51,636 bases of DNA from Kingella denitrificans ATCC 33394 (GCF_000190695.1 NZ_GL870929.1:1524737-1576372), one strand, 5' to 3'. Counted from the stretch's first letter, positions 26,707 through 35,186 are shown. Notes: generated by a model from the sequence alone, not told the origin. Translations and numbers: made by a program.

Positions 26707-26744
26707 CCTTCTTCAACCGTTCAGTCGTTAAATAGATAAATGGA

Positions 26745-27335
26745 CTACAAATCCGGCACAGTATTCAGAAACAGCCCGCATATTTCGGGCAGACTGTGTT
26801 TGCCGTCCAAAGCGGCGGCAGGCGGTTCGGGCAGTGGATATTCCTCCATCACGCTCATGCCCGGTATATTGTCGGTGTAGTGCGTTGTCGTGATTTCCAG
26901 CGTTTGGCGATCGCGGTCATATTCCAGCAGGCTGATCAGTTGCAGCGTATTGTGATCGCGGTCGTATTCCGGCATGGTTTTGCCGCTCAGCGCAGGCAGG
27001 TGGCAGGTCAGCGAAACAATGCGCGGCCGTCCGTTTTCAACACGCAGGGTGATGTCGGCAAAATTATTGTCTTCAGTGCCGCTGCGGACGGAGAACGAGC
27101 CGTATAGCGCGTTCAGCTTGGCCACAGTAACATTTCCGGGGAGAAAATCGCGGATGTGCAGCAGGGTTCTGCGCGGCTGTTTTTGGGCAACCGTCAGCGA
27201 ATAGCCCTGCGAATGGCGTTTCAATACCGCTTGTGTGGGGATATTGTCGGGCTGAAAATCGACGGTTTCGACAGGCATGGCGTACGAATGCGCCGCAAGC
27301 AGCAGCGTGGCGGATAGGGCGATGAAAGGTTTCAT
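26745..27335 (-). CDS. Exported protein of unknown function
   Basis: A 196-residue protein with a signal peptide (MKPFIALSATLLLAAHSYA, cleavage near residue 19). The mature part appears beta-rich with repeated aspartate/arginine stretches (EYDRDHNTL, EYDRDRQTL) that look like two related strands. Two cysteines (LTCHLP, EICGLF) could pair. The frame is open to 27623 through repeats, but ATG 27335 starts the signal peptide. Family not recognised. Confidence 0.7.
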   Translation of the reverse strand: MKPFIALSATLLLAAHSYAMPVETVDFQPDNIPTQAVLKRHSQGYSLTVAQKQPRRTLLHIRDFLPGNVTVAKLNALYGSFSVRSGTEDNNFADITLRVENGRPRIVSLTCHLPALSGKTMPEYDRDHNTLQLISLLEYDRDRQTLEITTTHYTDNIPGMSVMEEYPLPEPPAAALDGKHSLPEICGLFLNTVPDL

Positions 27336-27399
27336 ATCCAATTTCCTGAATAGCGGAATGGTGTTGGGTACGGCGTATTGTACGCAAAAGAATAGGGTG

Positions 27400-27907
27400 C
27401 AGGCTGCTTTCTGTATCGGTATTTTGGGTCGCAGCAACCCATCCCCTCTTCTGCGGGAGAGGGTAAATCCGAACGGCGGCAGCAAATTCAAAGGCAGAGC
27501 ATGGCGTATCGCCGCCATACCCACTCTTTGGGCTGCTGCCCGCCCGCAAGTTGGCAAGCAACCCGCAAAGCCCTCACCCCAGCCCTCTCCCACGGGAGAG
27601 GGAGCAGGTTGCTGCCGCGCCAAAAGTTCGCCGCATCAGCCGCATAGCATAACGCATCAAAAGCAGCCTGCACCCCACTCATGCGCCGAACCTGAAAAAG
27701 CAGCCTGCACATTGAAAAATCAAGTGCAGGCTGCTTTTTGATGTGTTTCCGCCGCCCGTCCTCTTTTCTGCGGAAGAGGGGGAAATCTGAATGTTATCGG
27801 CAGCCTGCGCCACGGGCGGCAACCCGAAAGCGTGGGTATGGCGGCGATACGCCATGTCGGCTGTCGGGCTGCGGTGATGGCAGGTGCAGGCTGTTTTTTA
27901 AAGCGTT
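27400..27907 (+). repeat. Gene-free stretch with an unnamed inverted repeat family and DUS copies
   Basis: The 572-bp gap between the exported-protein gene and rlmD has no credible gene. A 25-base sequence at 27500-27524 (starting CATGGCGTATCGCCGCC) recurs as its perfect inverted copy at 27832-27856. Related words such as TCTTCTGCGGGAGAGGG with AAATC lie to the left of each (27438-27460; 27760-27790), and CCCTCTCCCACGGGAGAGGG forms a hairpin near 27583-27602. A DUS hairpin (27695-27710 with 27724-27739) and single DUS copies lie between. It looks like two diverged copies of one non-coding repeat, or a repeat broken by insertion. Confidence 0.6.
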
Positions 27908-29215
27908 TCACGCCTGCCGTTCAAACCATGCCACGGCTTCGATGTGCGCGGTGTGCGGAAACAGGTTGAGTATGCCGGCGGCGCGGAATGCGTAACCTTT
28001 GCCGACCAGCACGGCGGCGTCGCGTGCCAGCGTGGCGGGATTGCACGACACATACACGATGCGCTCTGGCAGATACGGCGCGTGCAGGCTTTGCACCACG
28101 GCCAAGGCGCCGGCGCGTGGCGGGTCGAGCAGCATTTTGTCGAAATGCCCCCATTGCGCCACGGTGTCGGGCTGCGTGTCGAACAGGTCGGCAGTGGAAA
28201 ATTCGATGTTGTCCAAACCGTTGCGCCGTGCGTTGGCTTGGGCGCGGCGGGTCAGGCTGTCTGCGCCTTCAATGCCGATGATGCGTGCGCCGCTGCGTGC
28301 CAGGGGCAGGGTGAAGTTGCCCAGCCCGCAAAACAAATCGACAATGCGTTCGTGCGGCTGCGGGTCGAGCAGGCGGACGGCGCGCGCTACCATTTGCGCG
28401 TTCATGGGCAGGTTGATTTGGGTGAAGTCGCCCACGCGGAAGGGCATGTGCAGATTAAATTCGGGCAGGGTGTAATACAGTTCGGGGGCGCTTTTTGGGG
28501 CGATGGCTTGTGCAGGCTGCTTTTGGCATTGCTGCCCAATCTGCCATGCCGTGCCGGAGTGTTGTTGCAGGCGTTCGGCGGTTTGACGGGCGATGGGTTC
28601 GGGCAGCGGCCGACTGCATTGGATGCTGCACGCGGTAATGGCTTCGCCGGCGCAAATGTCCACGGCGGTCAGGCGGTTTTTGGGCATTTGGTCGTGGATT
28701 TGCTGCAACATTTCCCGAATCAGGTGCAGGCTGCCTGACACGTGCGGCGGCAGCACGGGGCATTGCGACACGGGCACGATGCGGTGGCTGTGTTTGGCCT
28801 GATAGCCCAGCCGCACTTCGCCTTCGCGGGTAATGTGTACCGAAAGCCGCGTGCGCGAACGGTAGCCCCAGGCATTGCCGTAAATCGGCGGCAGATACAC
28901 GGTAGGCTGCACTTTGCCGATGCGCTGCAACTGCTCTTCAAACACGCGCTGTTTATACGCCACCTGCGCGGCAAAATCCGCGTGTTGCAGGGCACAGCCG
29001 CCGCATTCGCCGTAATGCGCGCAGGCAGCCTGCACACGGAAGGGCGACGCTTCGATAACGGCTTCCGTGTCCGCCAGCGCGAAAGAAGCCTTTTCCTGCG
29101 TGATGCGGATGCGCACCGTTTCCAGCGGCAGCGCGCCCTGCACGAACACGGTTTTGCCGCCGACCCGTGCCACGCCGCGTGCTTCGTAATCTAAAGAATG
29201 AATGGTGGTTTGCAT
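27908..29215 (-). CDS. rlmD: 23S rRNA (uracil1939-C5)-methyltransferase RlmD
   Basis: RlmD (RumA) methylates U1939 of 23S rRNA using S-adenosylmethionine. The 435-residue product has an N-terminal TRAM domain (about 1-55), a [4Fe-4S] site from C65, C71, C74 and a later Cys in VSQCPVL, the SAM motif VDLFCGLGNFTLPLA, and the catalytic Cys motif YVSCNPATLARD near the C-terminus. DUS copies lie inside the coding region, one encoding QAAC. The stop lies beside the repeat-rich gap. Confidence 0.95.
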   Translation of the reverse strand: MQTTIHSLDYEARGVARVGGKTVFVQGALPLETVRIRITQEKASFALADTEAVIEASPFRVQAACAHYGECGGCALQHADFAAQVAYKQRVFEEQLQRIGKVQPTVYLPPIYGNAWGYRSRTRLSVHITREGEVRLGYQAKHSHRIVPVSQCPVLPPHVSGSLHLIREMLQQIHDQMPKNRLTAVDICAGEAITACSIQCSRPLPEPIARQTAERLQQHSGTAWQIGQQCQKQPAQAIAPKSAPELYYTLPEFNLHMPFRVGDFTQINLPMNAQMVARAVRLLDPQPHERIVDLFCGLGNFTLPLARSGARIIGIEGADSLTRRAQANARRNGLDNIEFSTADLFDTQPDTVAQWGHFDKMLLDPPRAGALAVVQSLHAPYLPERIVYVSCNPATLARDAAVLVGKGYAFRAAGILNLFPHTAHIEAVAWFERQA

Positions 29216-29404
29216 ATTTGGTTATATTTATATTGTTTTTTCAATGTGTTGAATGGGCGAAAAAGCAGCCTGCACTCTGAATGTTTCGGCGGCGGCTGTC
29301 CGTTGTTGCAATGTGAACATACAGCGTCTGAAAACCGTTGTTTTTTTGCAACTACCAAAAGCAGCCTGCACCGATTATTGTCGCACGGAATCAGCCCGCT
29401 CGGG

Positions 29405-29410
29405 TATAAT
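29405..29410 (+). promoter_or_regulatory. Possible -10 box for the L,D-transpeptidase gene
   Basis: TATAAT at 29405-29410 lies 37 bases before the ATG at 29448. No good -35 box sits at the expected distance: TTGTCG at 29378 is 21 bp away. The 232-bp gap upstream also holds two DUS copies and a partial Neisseria-type word, GCGTCTGAA. Confidence 0.4.
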
Positions 29411-29447
29411 TTCCGCCTTTTATCGATTTGTCGATGGATTGGCCGCT

Positions 29448-30404
29448 ATGAAAAATTGGTTTCTCGCCGTATTGGCATTCTGCGCCGCGTTCGCCTATGC
29501 GAACACCACCCCCGTTCCCGATATTGCCCCCACCGCGCAAGGGCAGTATGTCGTTATCAACATTCCGCAGCAGCGCCTGTTTCTGTACAACAATGGCCGC
29601 CTGCAAAAAGTGTATCCCGTGGCCGTGGGCAAGGCGATGACGCAAACCACGCTGGGCGAGCACCGTATCGGCGCGAAAGCCTTCAACCCGACCTGGCACA
29701 TTCCGCTGTCGATTCAGCGCGAGCGCGGCGACGGTGTGAAAAGCGTGCCGCCTGGCCCGCGCAATCCGCTGGGTCCCGTGTTCGTCCGCTTGGGCGAGCC
29801 GCGTTTGGGTTTGGGCATTCACGGCACCAGCAATCCGGGCAGCGTTCCCGGCGTGGCCAGCCACGGTTGCGTGCGCATGAAATCGCCCGATGCGCTTGAA
29901 TTCGCCCGCACGATTACTTCCGGCACCACCGTGATGGTGAGCTACGAAATGGCGGCGTTGAACCAAGACGGCGCGGGTAATCTGTGGCTGGCGGTGTTCC
30001 GCGATCCGTACAACAAACGCAATTTGCGCGTGGATGCGCTGAAACACGCGATTACCGAATGGGGTCGTGCCAACCGTCGCAGCATTGAGACTGCCAAAGT
30101 CGATCAAGCCTTGCGCGCCCGCAGCGGCAAACCCGTGTGTCTGACCTGCGGCAACCAGGCGGGCAAAATACAGGGCAGCCTGCTTTCTGTGGCATGGAAT
30201 CAGCGTTCTGCTGCATTGACCGCTCCGAAAGGCGGCAATATGTCGGTACGTCCTGCTCAGGTGGATGAAATCCTGCCGGAAGGTACGGAAATCGAAGTGG
30301 ATGCGATTGACGCGAGCGAATTGCCGCCGTTCAAAGCCACATCGGTCTTCGGCGATGCGGAACCTATCGGCAGCATTCCACTGCGCCCAATCCGTCGCCG
30401 TTGA
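29448..30404 (+). CDS. L,D-transpeptidase (YkuD family)
   Basis: A periplasmic L,D-transpeptidase of 318 residues that would form 3-3 peptidoglycan cross-links or attach proteins to the wall. It has a signal peptide (MKNWFLAVLAFCAAFAYA) and a YkuD domain with the catalytic motif ending ASHGCVRMKS, preceded by LGIHGTSNPGSVPG. A long C-terminal extension (about residues 165-318) includes CLTCGNQAG and lacks a clear domain. ATG 29448 is chosen as the signal peptide start. A short CREE derivative follows the stop. Confidence 0.93.
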   Translation: MKNWFLAVLAFCAAFAYANTTPVPDIAPTAQGQYVVINIPQQRLFLYNNGRLQKVYPVAVGKAMTQTTLGEHRIGAKAFNPTWHIPLSIQRERGDGVKSVPPGPRNPLGPVFVRLGEPRLGLGIHGTSNPGSVPGVASHGCVRMKSPDALEFARTITSGTTVMVSYEMAALNQDGAGNLWLAVFRDPYNKRNLRVDALKHAITEWGRANRRSIETAKVDQALRARSGKPVCLTCGNQAGKIQGSLLSVAWNQRSAALTAPKGGNMSVRPAQVDEILPEGTEIEVDAIDASELPPFKATSVFGDAEPIGSIPLRPIRRR

Positions 30405-30407
30405 TTT

Positions 30408-30477
30408 TATAGTGGATTAAAATAAAAATGAGACAAGGCGAGCCAACGCCGTATCATTGCAATTTTAATCCACTATA
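30408..30477 (+). repeat. Correia-like element, internally deleted 70-bp derivative
   Basis: Both ends are intact (TATAGTGGATTAAAATAAAA ... AATCCACTATA), but 36 bp are missing relative to the 106-bp copies. The missing stretch lies between two CAAGGCG direct repeats of the full element and leaves one copy, consistent with slippage or recombination. It lies 3 bases past the L,D-transpeptidase stop. Confidence 0.85.
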
Positions 30478-30482
30478 CATTG

Positions 30483-30529
30483 AAAAAAGCAGCCTGCACT
30501 TGGATGGTTCGAGTGCAGGCTGCTTTTTT
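30483..30529 (+). terminator. Bidirectional DUS terminator
   Basis: An 18-bp stem, AAAAAAGCAGCCTGCACT (30483-30500) with AGTGCAGGCTGCTTTTTT (30512-30529), lies between the convergent L,D-transpeptidase and DUF3298-like genes. Confidence 0.88.
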
Positions 30530-30547
30530 GCCGTTGGAATATCGGAA

Positions 30548-31351
30548 TTAGCGTTCCGGTTTTGCGCGGTAGTGTCGGGTTTCACGCAGGATTTCGGGTT
30601 TGATGATGTCCTGCAAATCTTTCACGGGAATGGTCAATTCGGGCCTGCCCAAAACATATGCGCCAATTTCGTAGGTTTGATACAGGAAGGTCAGGCCGTT
30701 TTTGTCGAAACGCCAGTTGCCGGTAGCGGGAAAACCTTCTTTGTTGAAATTATCCGCATATTCGCGCGCGGCTTGTTCGCTGTCTTCGAAAGTTCTCGTC
30801 AGATATTTGATATAGGCTTCTTTGAGCAGGTGTGTCAGCTTGGCTTTCTGGCCGGGCAGCAGGATGTCGTCCAGTGTCAGCGGTTTCGGGTTGGGTGTGC
30901 CGCGTTTCAGCACGGTCAGCGTTTGGACGCCGTTGCCGTGCGCGCCGCAGAGATATTGCCAATCTTCGCGGTCGAATACGGCGTAATGGGGCGTGTAGCC
31001 GCCCAGTTCCAGCGTGTCGACAAGGTGCAGGCTGCATATATTGCTATCTCCGCCGTTACGCCGAATCTCGCGGTTGCTTTGATTGGCCAGTTTCACATCT
31101 TCGCTGCGGTCCAGTGCGGCTTGGACGGAACGACGGGTGGGCAGTCGGCCGCCCATTTGTTTTCTGACCCAGTTGTCCAGATGGCGGTCGCCCGTGACCG
31201 GATAGGCAACGGTGGATTCGTGGCAGTTCCTGTCAGCGCAGGTTTTGGCTTCCAATGTGATGGTTTTGAAGGGCAGCGGTGCGGGGGCAGCCTGCACATG
31301 AGCGGCGAAGGCGGCGGAAAGCAGCATGGCGGTGAGCGTTTTGGCGAACAT
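30548..31351 (-). CDS. Exported DUF3298/RsiV-like domain protein
   Basis: A 267-residue protein with a signal peptide (cleavage near AAHVQAA, residue 22). The C-terminal part NGLTFLYQTYEIGAYVLGRPELTI has the pattern of the DUF3298 domain found in RsiV and next to PdaC-type deacetylases; the N-terminal half resembles the DUF4163-like partner. Four or more cysteines (KTCADRNC, SNICSLH, QYLCGAH) suggest disulfides. No membrane anchor or enzymatic domain is attached, so it may be a stand-alone cell-wall-binding protein. Confidence 0.75.
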   Translation of the reverse strand: MFAKTLTAMLLSAAFAAHVQAAPAPLPFKTITLEAKTCADRNCHESTVAYPVTGDRHLDNWVRKQMGGRLPTRRSVQAALDRSEDVKLANQSNREIRRNGGDSNICSLHLVDTLELGGYTPHYAVFDREDWQYLCGAHGNGVQTLTVLKRGTPNPKPLTLDDILLPGQKAKLTHLLKEAYIKYLTRTFEDSEQAAREYADNFNKEGFPATGNWRFDKNGLTFLYQTYEIGAYVLGRPELTIPVKDLQDIIKPEILRETRHYRAKPER

Positions 31352-31399
31352 GGGGGTTCCTTTAAGTTGGGCGGCGTTGAATGTCTGCCGATGAAAAAT

Positions 31400-31505
31400 T
31401 ATAGTGGATTAAAATAAAAATGAGACAAGGCGGCGAGCCGCAAGGCGTACAAGTAGTACGTCAAGGCGAGCCAACGCCGTATCATTGCGATTTTAATCCA
31501 CTATA
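31400..31505 (+). repeat. Correia-like (CREE-type) MITE, copy 4
   Basis: A full 106-bp copy in plus orientation with both ends TATAGTGGATTAAAAT and TTTTAATCCACTATA, here the most symmetrical pair. It lies upstream of the minus-strand DUF3298-like gene, where it could affect that gene's promoter. Confidence 0.9.
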
Positions 31506-31547
31506 GCCCTTGAACGAATGTGGTGGCACGTATTGGCCGGGGCTTTG

Positions 31548-31590
31548 AAAAGCAGCCTGCACTTGGAAAACAAGGGTGCAGGCTGCTTTT
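31548..31590 (-). terminator. DUS inverted-pair terminator for the TerC gene
   Basis: AAAAGCAGCCTGCAC (31548-31562) pairs with GTGCAGGCTGCTTTT (31576-31590), 10 bases beyond the TerC stop on the minus strand. Confidence 0.8.
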
Positions 31591-31600
31591 TCAGGGCGGG

Positions 31601-32677
31601 TTAATTGTCGTCCCGCTGGTCTTTTTTCGGGAAGATTAGCGATGCGGCAATGCCGATGCCCAAAGCGCACAGCACCACCAGCAAAGATGCGTTGGGCGAA
31701 ATGTCCCAGCCGTGGTGGAACAGGTGGTTGGTGCCGGACAAGGCCAGTTTGAAGGCGATGAAGAACAGCAGGAACACCACGGCTTTTTCCAGATAAGCCA
31801 AATAGCCCTTCAAGGCTTCCAGCACAAAATACATGGTACGCAGCCCCAAAATGGCGAACATCATGGCGCTATACACAATCAGCGGCTCTTTGGACACGGC
31901 AATCACGGCCGGCACGCTGTCGAAGGCGAACATCACGTCCGACAGCTCGATGACGGCCAAACACAAAAACAGCGGTGTGGCCACCAATGCGCCTTTGCGC
32001 AGTTTTTTCGGGTGGCTGTTTTCGGGGTGTTTCACGTCTTCGCCCGCCAGCTCCAAATGCGCGTCGGGATATAGCGTGCGCGCTTCGGCCAATTCTTTTT
32101 CGTTCAGGAAGAAGCGGTGGCCGTACATCCGCGGGAAGACGGGGAAGAGTTTGTGCACCCAGCGGTAGGCCAAGTGTTCCGAATAATCGGCTTCCTCTTC
32201 GCTTTCCTCTTCTTTGTGGCGCAGCATGGCCACGGCGGAAAAGCCCACCACTGCGGCAAACAAGAGTTCCACATATGCGCCCATCATCGCCATCAGGCCC
32301 GCACCGAGCGCGACGAAAATCATGCGGAACACAATCGCGCCGATAACGCCCCAATACAGCACGCGGTGGCGGTAGCCCTCCGGCACTTTAAACCATGAAA
32401 ACACGGCCATCATCAAAAAAAGGTTGTCCACCGACAATACTTTTTCCAGCGCATAACCCGTGAAGAACAGGCTGGCGGTTTCCGCGCCGTGGTGGATGTG
32501 CAGGTAAATGCCGAACAGCACCGACACCCCCACCCAAAACAGCGACCACATCGCCGCGTTTTTCAATGTGGGCGGTTCGTCGCTTTTGTGGGCGTGCAAA
32601 TCGATAAAAATCGCGCCCACGCTCAACACCACAAAAACCGCTACGGTTTCCAGCGGGAAACCCAAATGTCCGACCAT
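31601..32677 (-). CDS. TerC family integral membrane protein
   Basis: A 358-residue polytopic inner-membrane protein of the TerC/Alx family, whose members export Mn2+ and help metalate exported proteins. About nine hydrophobic segments are visible. Family landmarks are EKVLSVDNLFLMMAVFSWFKVP in the first half and AVIELSDVMFAFDSVPAV in the second; the paired acidic residues in both are the conserved transport motif. A charged loop (HKEEESEEEADYSE) separates the halves. ATG 32677 with AAGGA upstream is chosen; the upstream frame runs through a DUS hairpin. Confidence 0.92.
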   Translation of the reverse strand: MVGHLGFPLETVAVFVVLSVGAIFIDLHAHKSDEPPTLKNAAMWSLFWVGVSVLFGIYLHIHHGAETASLFFTGYALEKVLSVDNLFLMMAVFSWFKVPEGYRHRVLYWGVIGAIVFRMIFVALGAGLMAMMGAYVELLFAAVVGFSAVAMLRHKEEESEEEADYSEHLAYRWVHKLFPVFPRMYGHRFFLNEKELAEARTLYPDAHLELAGEDVKHPENSHPKKLRKGALVATPLFLCLAVIELSDVMFAFDSVPAVIAVSKEPLIVYSAMMFAILGLRTMYFVLEALKGYLAYLEKAVVFLLFFIAFKLALSGTNHLFHHGWDISPNASLLVVLCALGIGIAASLIFPKKDQRDDN

Positions 32678-32725
32678 ATCCTGTTCCTTTCCGTTTTGAT
32701 GCCGCCGTTTTGCGGTATCGTTGAA

Positions 32726-32763
32726 GTGCAGGCTGCTTTCAACGGTCCAAAAGCAGCCTGCAC
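32726..32763 (-). terminator. DUS inverted pair between ubiE and the TerC gene
   Basis: GTGCAGGCTGCTTT (32726-32739) pairs with AAAGCAGCCTGCAC (32750-32763). It lies downstream of ubiE (with a CREE copy in between) and upstream of the TerC gene. Confidence 0.65.
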
Positions 32764-32767
32764 CTTG

Positions 32768-32873
32768 CATAGTGAATTAAAATCGCAATGATACGGCGTT
32801 GGCTCGCCTTAACGTACTACTTGTACGCCTTGCGGCTCGCCGCCTTGCCTCATTTTTATTTTAATCCACTATA
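32768..32873 (-). repeat. Correia-like (CREE-type) MITE, copy 5 (reverse orientation)
   Basis: A 106-bp copy inverted relative to the others. One end is CATAGTGAATTAAAAT (first base changed), the other TTTTAATCCACTATA. It ends 15 bases from the ubiE stop, so ubiE transcripts would carry it. Confidence 0.9.
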
Positions 32874-32888
32874 TTGATTTGTATTTGC

Positions 32889-33632
32889 TTAAAGTTTTGT
32901 GCCTTTGTGCAGCGCCACAATCCCTGCGCTCAAATTGTGGTAGTCCACTTGGTCGAAGCCCGCGTCCAGCATCATCTGCTTCAAAGTTTCCTGGTCGGGG
33001 TGCATGCGGATGGATTCCGCCAGGTATTGATAGCTGTCCGCGTCTTTGGCAATCAGCTTGCCCATGATGGGCAGCAATTTGAACGAATACAGGTCGTACA
33101 CGGGTTTCAGCGGTTCGTAGATTTTGGAAAATTCCAGCACCAGAAGCTGTCCGCCCGGTTTCAGCACGCGGTACATTTCGCGCAGGGCTTCGTCTTTGTG
33201 CGTCATATTGCGCAGGCCGAAGCTCACTGACACCAAATCGAAATAATTATCGGGGAAGGGCAGTTTTTCCGCGTCGCACACCGCCACGGGCAGAATCAGG
33301 CCTTCGTTCAGCAGGCGGTCGCGCCCCACGGTGAGCATGGAAGAGTTGATGTCGGTGAGCCACACTTCGCCCGTTTTGCCGACACGTTTGGCCCAGCCGC
33401 GCGACAAATCGCCCGTGCCGCCGGCAATGTCCAGCACTTTGCCGCCTTTGGAAATGCGCGCCGTGTTGATGGTGAAATGCTTCCACACGCGGTGCAGGCC
33501 GCCCGACATCACATCGTTCATGATGTCGTAGTTTTTTGCCACCGAATGGAATACGGCGGCCACTTTGCTGGCTTTTTCGCTTTCGTTCACCGTTTGAAAG
33601 CCGAAATGGGTTTGTTTGTTGGGGTCGGTCAT
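32889..33632 (-). CDS. ubiE: Ubiquinone/menaquinone C-methyltransferase UbiE
   Basis: UbiE performs the SAM-dependent C-methylation step in ubiquinone and, where present, menaquinone synthesis. The 247-residue product has the full UbiE pattern: YDIMNDVMSGGLHRVWK, the SAM motif VLDIAGGTGDLS, FGLRNMTHKDEALREM, and the C-terminal GIVALHKG. AAGGAA lies before the ATG. The neighbouring lipoprotein gene lies 21 bases upstream, so the group lipoprotein-ubiE could be cotranscribed. Confidence 0.97.
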   Translation of the reverse strand: MTDPNKQTHFGFQTVNESEKASKVAAVFHSVAKNYDIMNDVMSGGLHRVWKHFTINTARISKGGKVLDIAGGTGDLSRGWAKRVGKTGEVWLTDINSSMLTVGRDRLLNEGLILPVAVCDAEKLPFPDNYFDLVSVSFGLRNMTHKDEALREMYRVLKPGGQLLVLEFSKIYEPLKPVYDLYSFKLLPIMGKLIAKDADSYQYLAESIRMHPDQETLKQMMLDAGFDQVDYHNLSAGIVALHKGTKL

Positions 33633-33653
33633 GACGATTTCCTTTTTTGCGGG

Positions 33654-34082
33654 TTACTTGGCGGCAGAAGCATCAGAAGCAGCCTGCACTCGGGCGAAGT
33701 ATTGCTGCGCGCATTGCTGCATGGCGGTTTGTATGGTTTGCTGCAATTTTGTGTCCATCGTTTGCTGTTGCTCGGCCTGCTTCACGGTTTCCAGCCATTG
33801 CGCGCTGCCGTATGCCTGCTCGCTGCTGTCGTAAACGCATTCGCACACGGTTTGCGCGAACTGCCGTTTTTCCGGTGACGGCGCGGTTTTGGCCGATGGG
33901 TTGTTCACGGCGGAATCAACGCATCCGCGCACAAAATTATCACGCACCGAATTGATTTCCGCCGCGTCTTCGGGCGCGGAAGCCGTGTTCGGCGCACTGG
34001 CGTTGCCGTTTGACGGCGTTCCGCCGCCGCAGGCTGCCAGGAAGAAGGCCAGCCCGAAAGCCGTTATTGGTTTCATGTTCAT
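33654..34082 (-). CDS. Small lipoprotein of unknown function
   Basis: A 142-residue protein with a lipoprotein signal: the lipobox LAAC places the lipidated Cys at residue 18. A Gly/Ser/Asn/Ala-rich linker follows, then a helical domain with four cysteines (RGCVDS, TVCECVYD, QQCAQQY). Its ATG overlaps the stop of the upstream rhomboid gene by one base (TAATG), indicating translational coupling; the second Met (two codons on) is an alternative start. Confidence 0.8.
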   Translation of the reverse strand: MNMKPITAFGLAFFLAACGGGTPSNGNASAPNTASAPEDAAEINSVRDNFVRGCVDSAVNNPSAKTAPSPEKRQFAQTVCECVYDSSEQAYGSAQWLETVKQAEQQQTMDTKLQQTIQTAMQQCAQQYFARVQAASDASAAK

Positions 34083-34753
34083 TATCTTGCCCTTTTGTTC
34101 ACTAAAATTTCATACGCTAAATAACACAGCGGCAGCGACATAATGCCGATAAACAATGCGTTTTCCATGACAAACGTCGGGGTTAAAGCCGCTGCAAATG
34201 CCATGCCGCAGGCTGCCCCGCCCAAATGTGCTGCATGGCCGGTGTTGTCGTAATGGCGCGGATTGAGCATCATTGCGACCGAATAGGCGAAATACAGGGT
34301 GGCGTAAATCCACGAAGTAATCGGTATCGGTATCGGGAAAATGATGATGCTGCTCATGGGGGAAAGCGTGATGGCGGCAAACAGGATGCCGGATACGCCG
34401 CCGGATGCGCCGATGGCGGCATAGCTCGGCCGGTTTTTATACAGCCACAGGGAAAACAGGTTGCCCGCCAGCACCGAGCCGAAAAACAGCAGCAGAAATC
34501 CGAGCCAGCCATAAACCAAAGTGATGATGCCCGAGAAAAAATACAGCGTGAACAAGTTGAAAAACAAATGCCAGCCGTTGGCGTGCAGAAAGGCGGAGCT
34601 GATCAGCCGCACGTATTGTTTGTGGTAGCGGATGGCGCCGACGGAAAACTGGTAACGCTGGAAAATAAAGTCGTTGCGCCACGCGATAATGCTCACCAAT
34701 GCAATGACGGCGGACAAAACGAGCGCGGGAATCTGGAAAACGTTAAACAACAT
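34082..34753 (-). CDS. Rhomboid family intramembrane serine protease
   Basis: A 223-residue integral membrane protein with six or seven hydrophobic segments. The catalytic serine lies in IGASGGVSGILFA (GxSG) and the catalytic histidine in TGHAAHLGGAACG, together the rhomboid dyad; the AFLHANGWHLFFNLF motif in the second helix is also typical. Rhomboids cleave membrane proteins within the bilayer. It is translationally coupled to the downstream lipoprotein gene, an intriguing but untested pairing of protease and possible substrate or partner. Confidence 0.93.
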   Translation of the reverse strand: MLFNVFQIPALVLSAVIALVSIIAWRNDFIFQRYQFSVGAIRYHKQYVRLISSAFLHANGWHLFFNLFTLYFFSGIITLVYGWLGFLLLFFGSVLAGNLFSLWLYKNRPSYAAIGASGGVSGILFAAITLSPMSSIIIFPIPIPITSWIYATLYFAYSVAMMLNPRHYDNTGHAAHLGGAACGMAFAAALTPTFVMENALFIGIMSLPLCYLAYEILVNKRAR

Positions 34754-34769
34754 AAACGGTGGTGTTCTT

Positions 34770-35186
34770 TCAATGATGCTTGCCGCAGCCGCCGCAGCCG
34801 TGTTGGGCGGGTGCAGGCTGCTCTTGCGGCTCTGCGTCGCGCGTTGCGTCGGCGGCGGCCAGTTTCTGCAAATAATCCTGCCAGCGGGTTTCGTATTCGT
34901 GTGCCAGCAGGTAGAGATAGTCCCAATCGTATAGGCCGCTGTCGTGCCCGTCCGAAAAATAAATTTTCAGCGCGTAATTGCCGGAAGCGGCGATTTCTTC
35001 AATTCGCACGCCGCGTTTGCCGGTTTGCAGTTTTTCGTGGCCGACGCCGTGTCCGCGCACTTCCGCGCTGGGCGACAAAACGCGCAGGTATTCGGCCGGC
35101 AGCGTGTGTTCGCCGCTGTCGTATATCAAAGTCAGCGCATCGCGTTCGGGATGCACGCGGATTTCTTGGGGCAAGGGATAGCGCAT
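34770..35186 (-). CDS. DUF971 domain protein with Cys/His-rich tail
   Basis: A 138-residue cytoplasmic protein of the DUF971 type (the small domain also found at the N-terminus of gamma-butyrobetaine hydroxylases). Family landmarks are LRVLSPSAEVRGHG in the first half and YALKIYFSDGHDSGLYDWDYL in the second. It ends HGCGGCGKHH, a likely metal-binding tail. DUF971 proteins are associated with iron-sulfur cluster handling in other bacteria; that role here is inference. It lies 16 bases upstream of the rhomboid gene. Confidence 0.85.
   Translation of the reverse strand: MRYPLPQEIRVHPERDALTLIYDSGEHTLPAEYLRVLSPSAEVRGHGVGHEKLQTGKRGVRIEEIAASGNYALKIYFSDGHDSGLYDWDYLYLLAHEYETRWQDYLQKLAAADATRDAEPQEQPAPAQHGCGGCGKHH

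Noticed and set aside
13592..32873. Repeated DUS and CREE blocks considered as CRISPR
   Set aside because: Copies are dispersed between unrelated genes, without regular spacers, and no cas gene is present.
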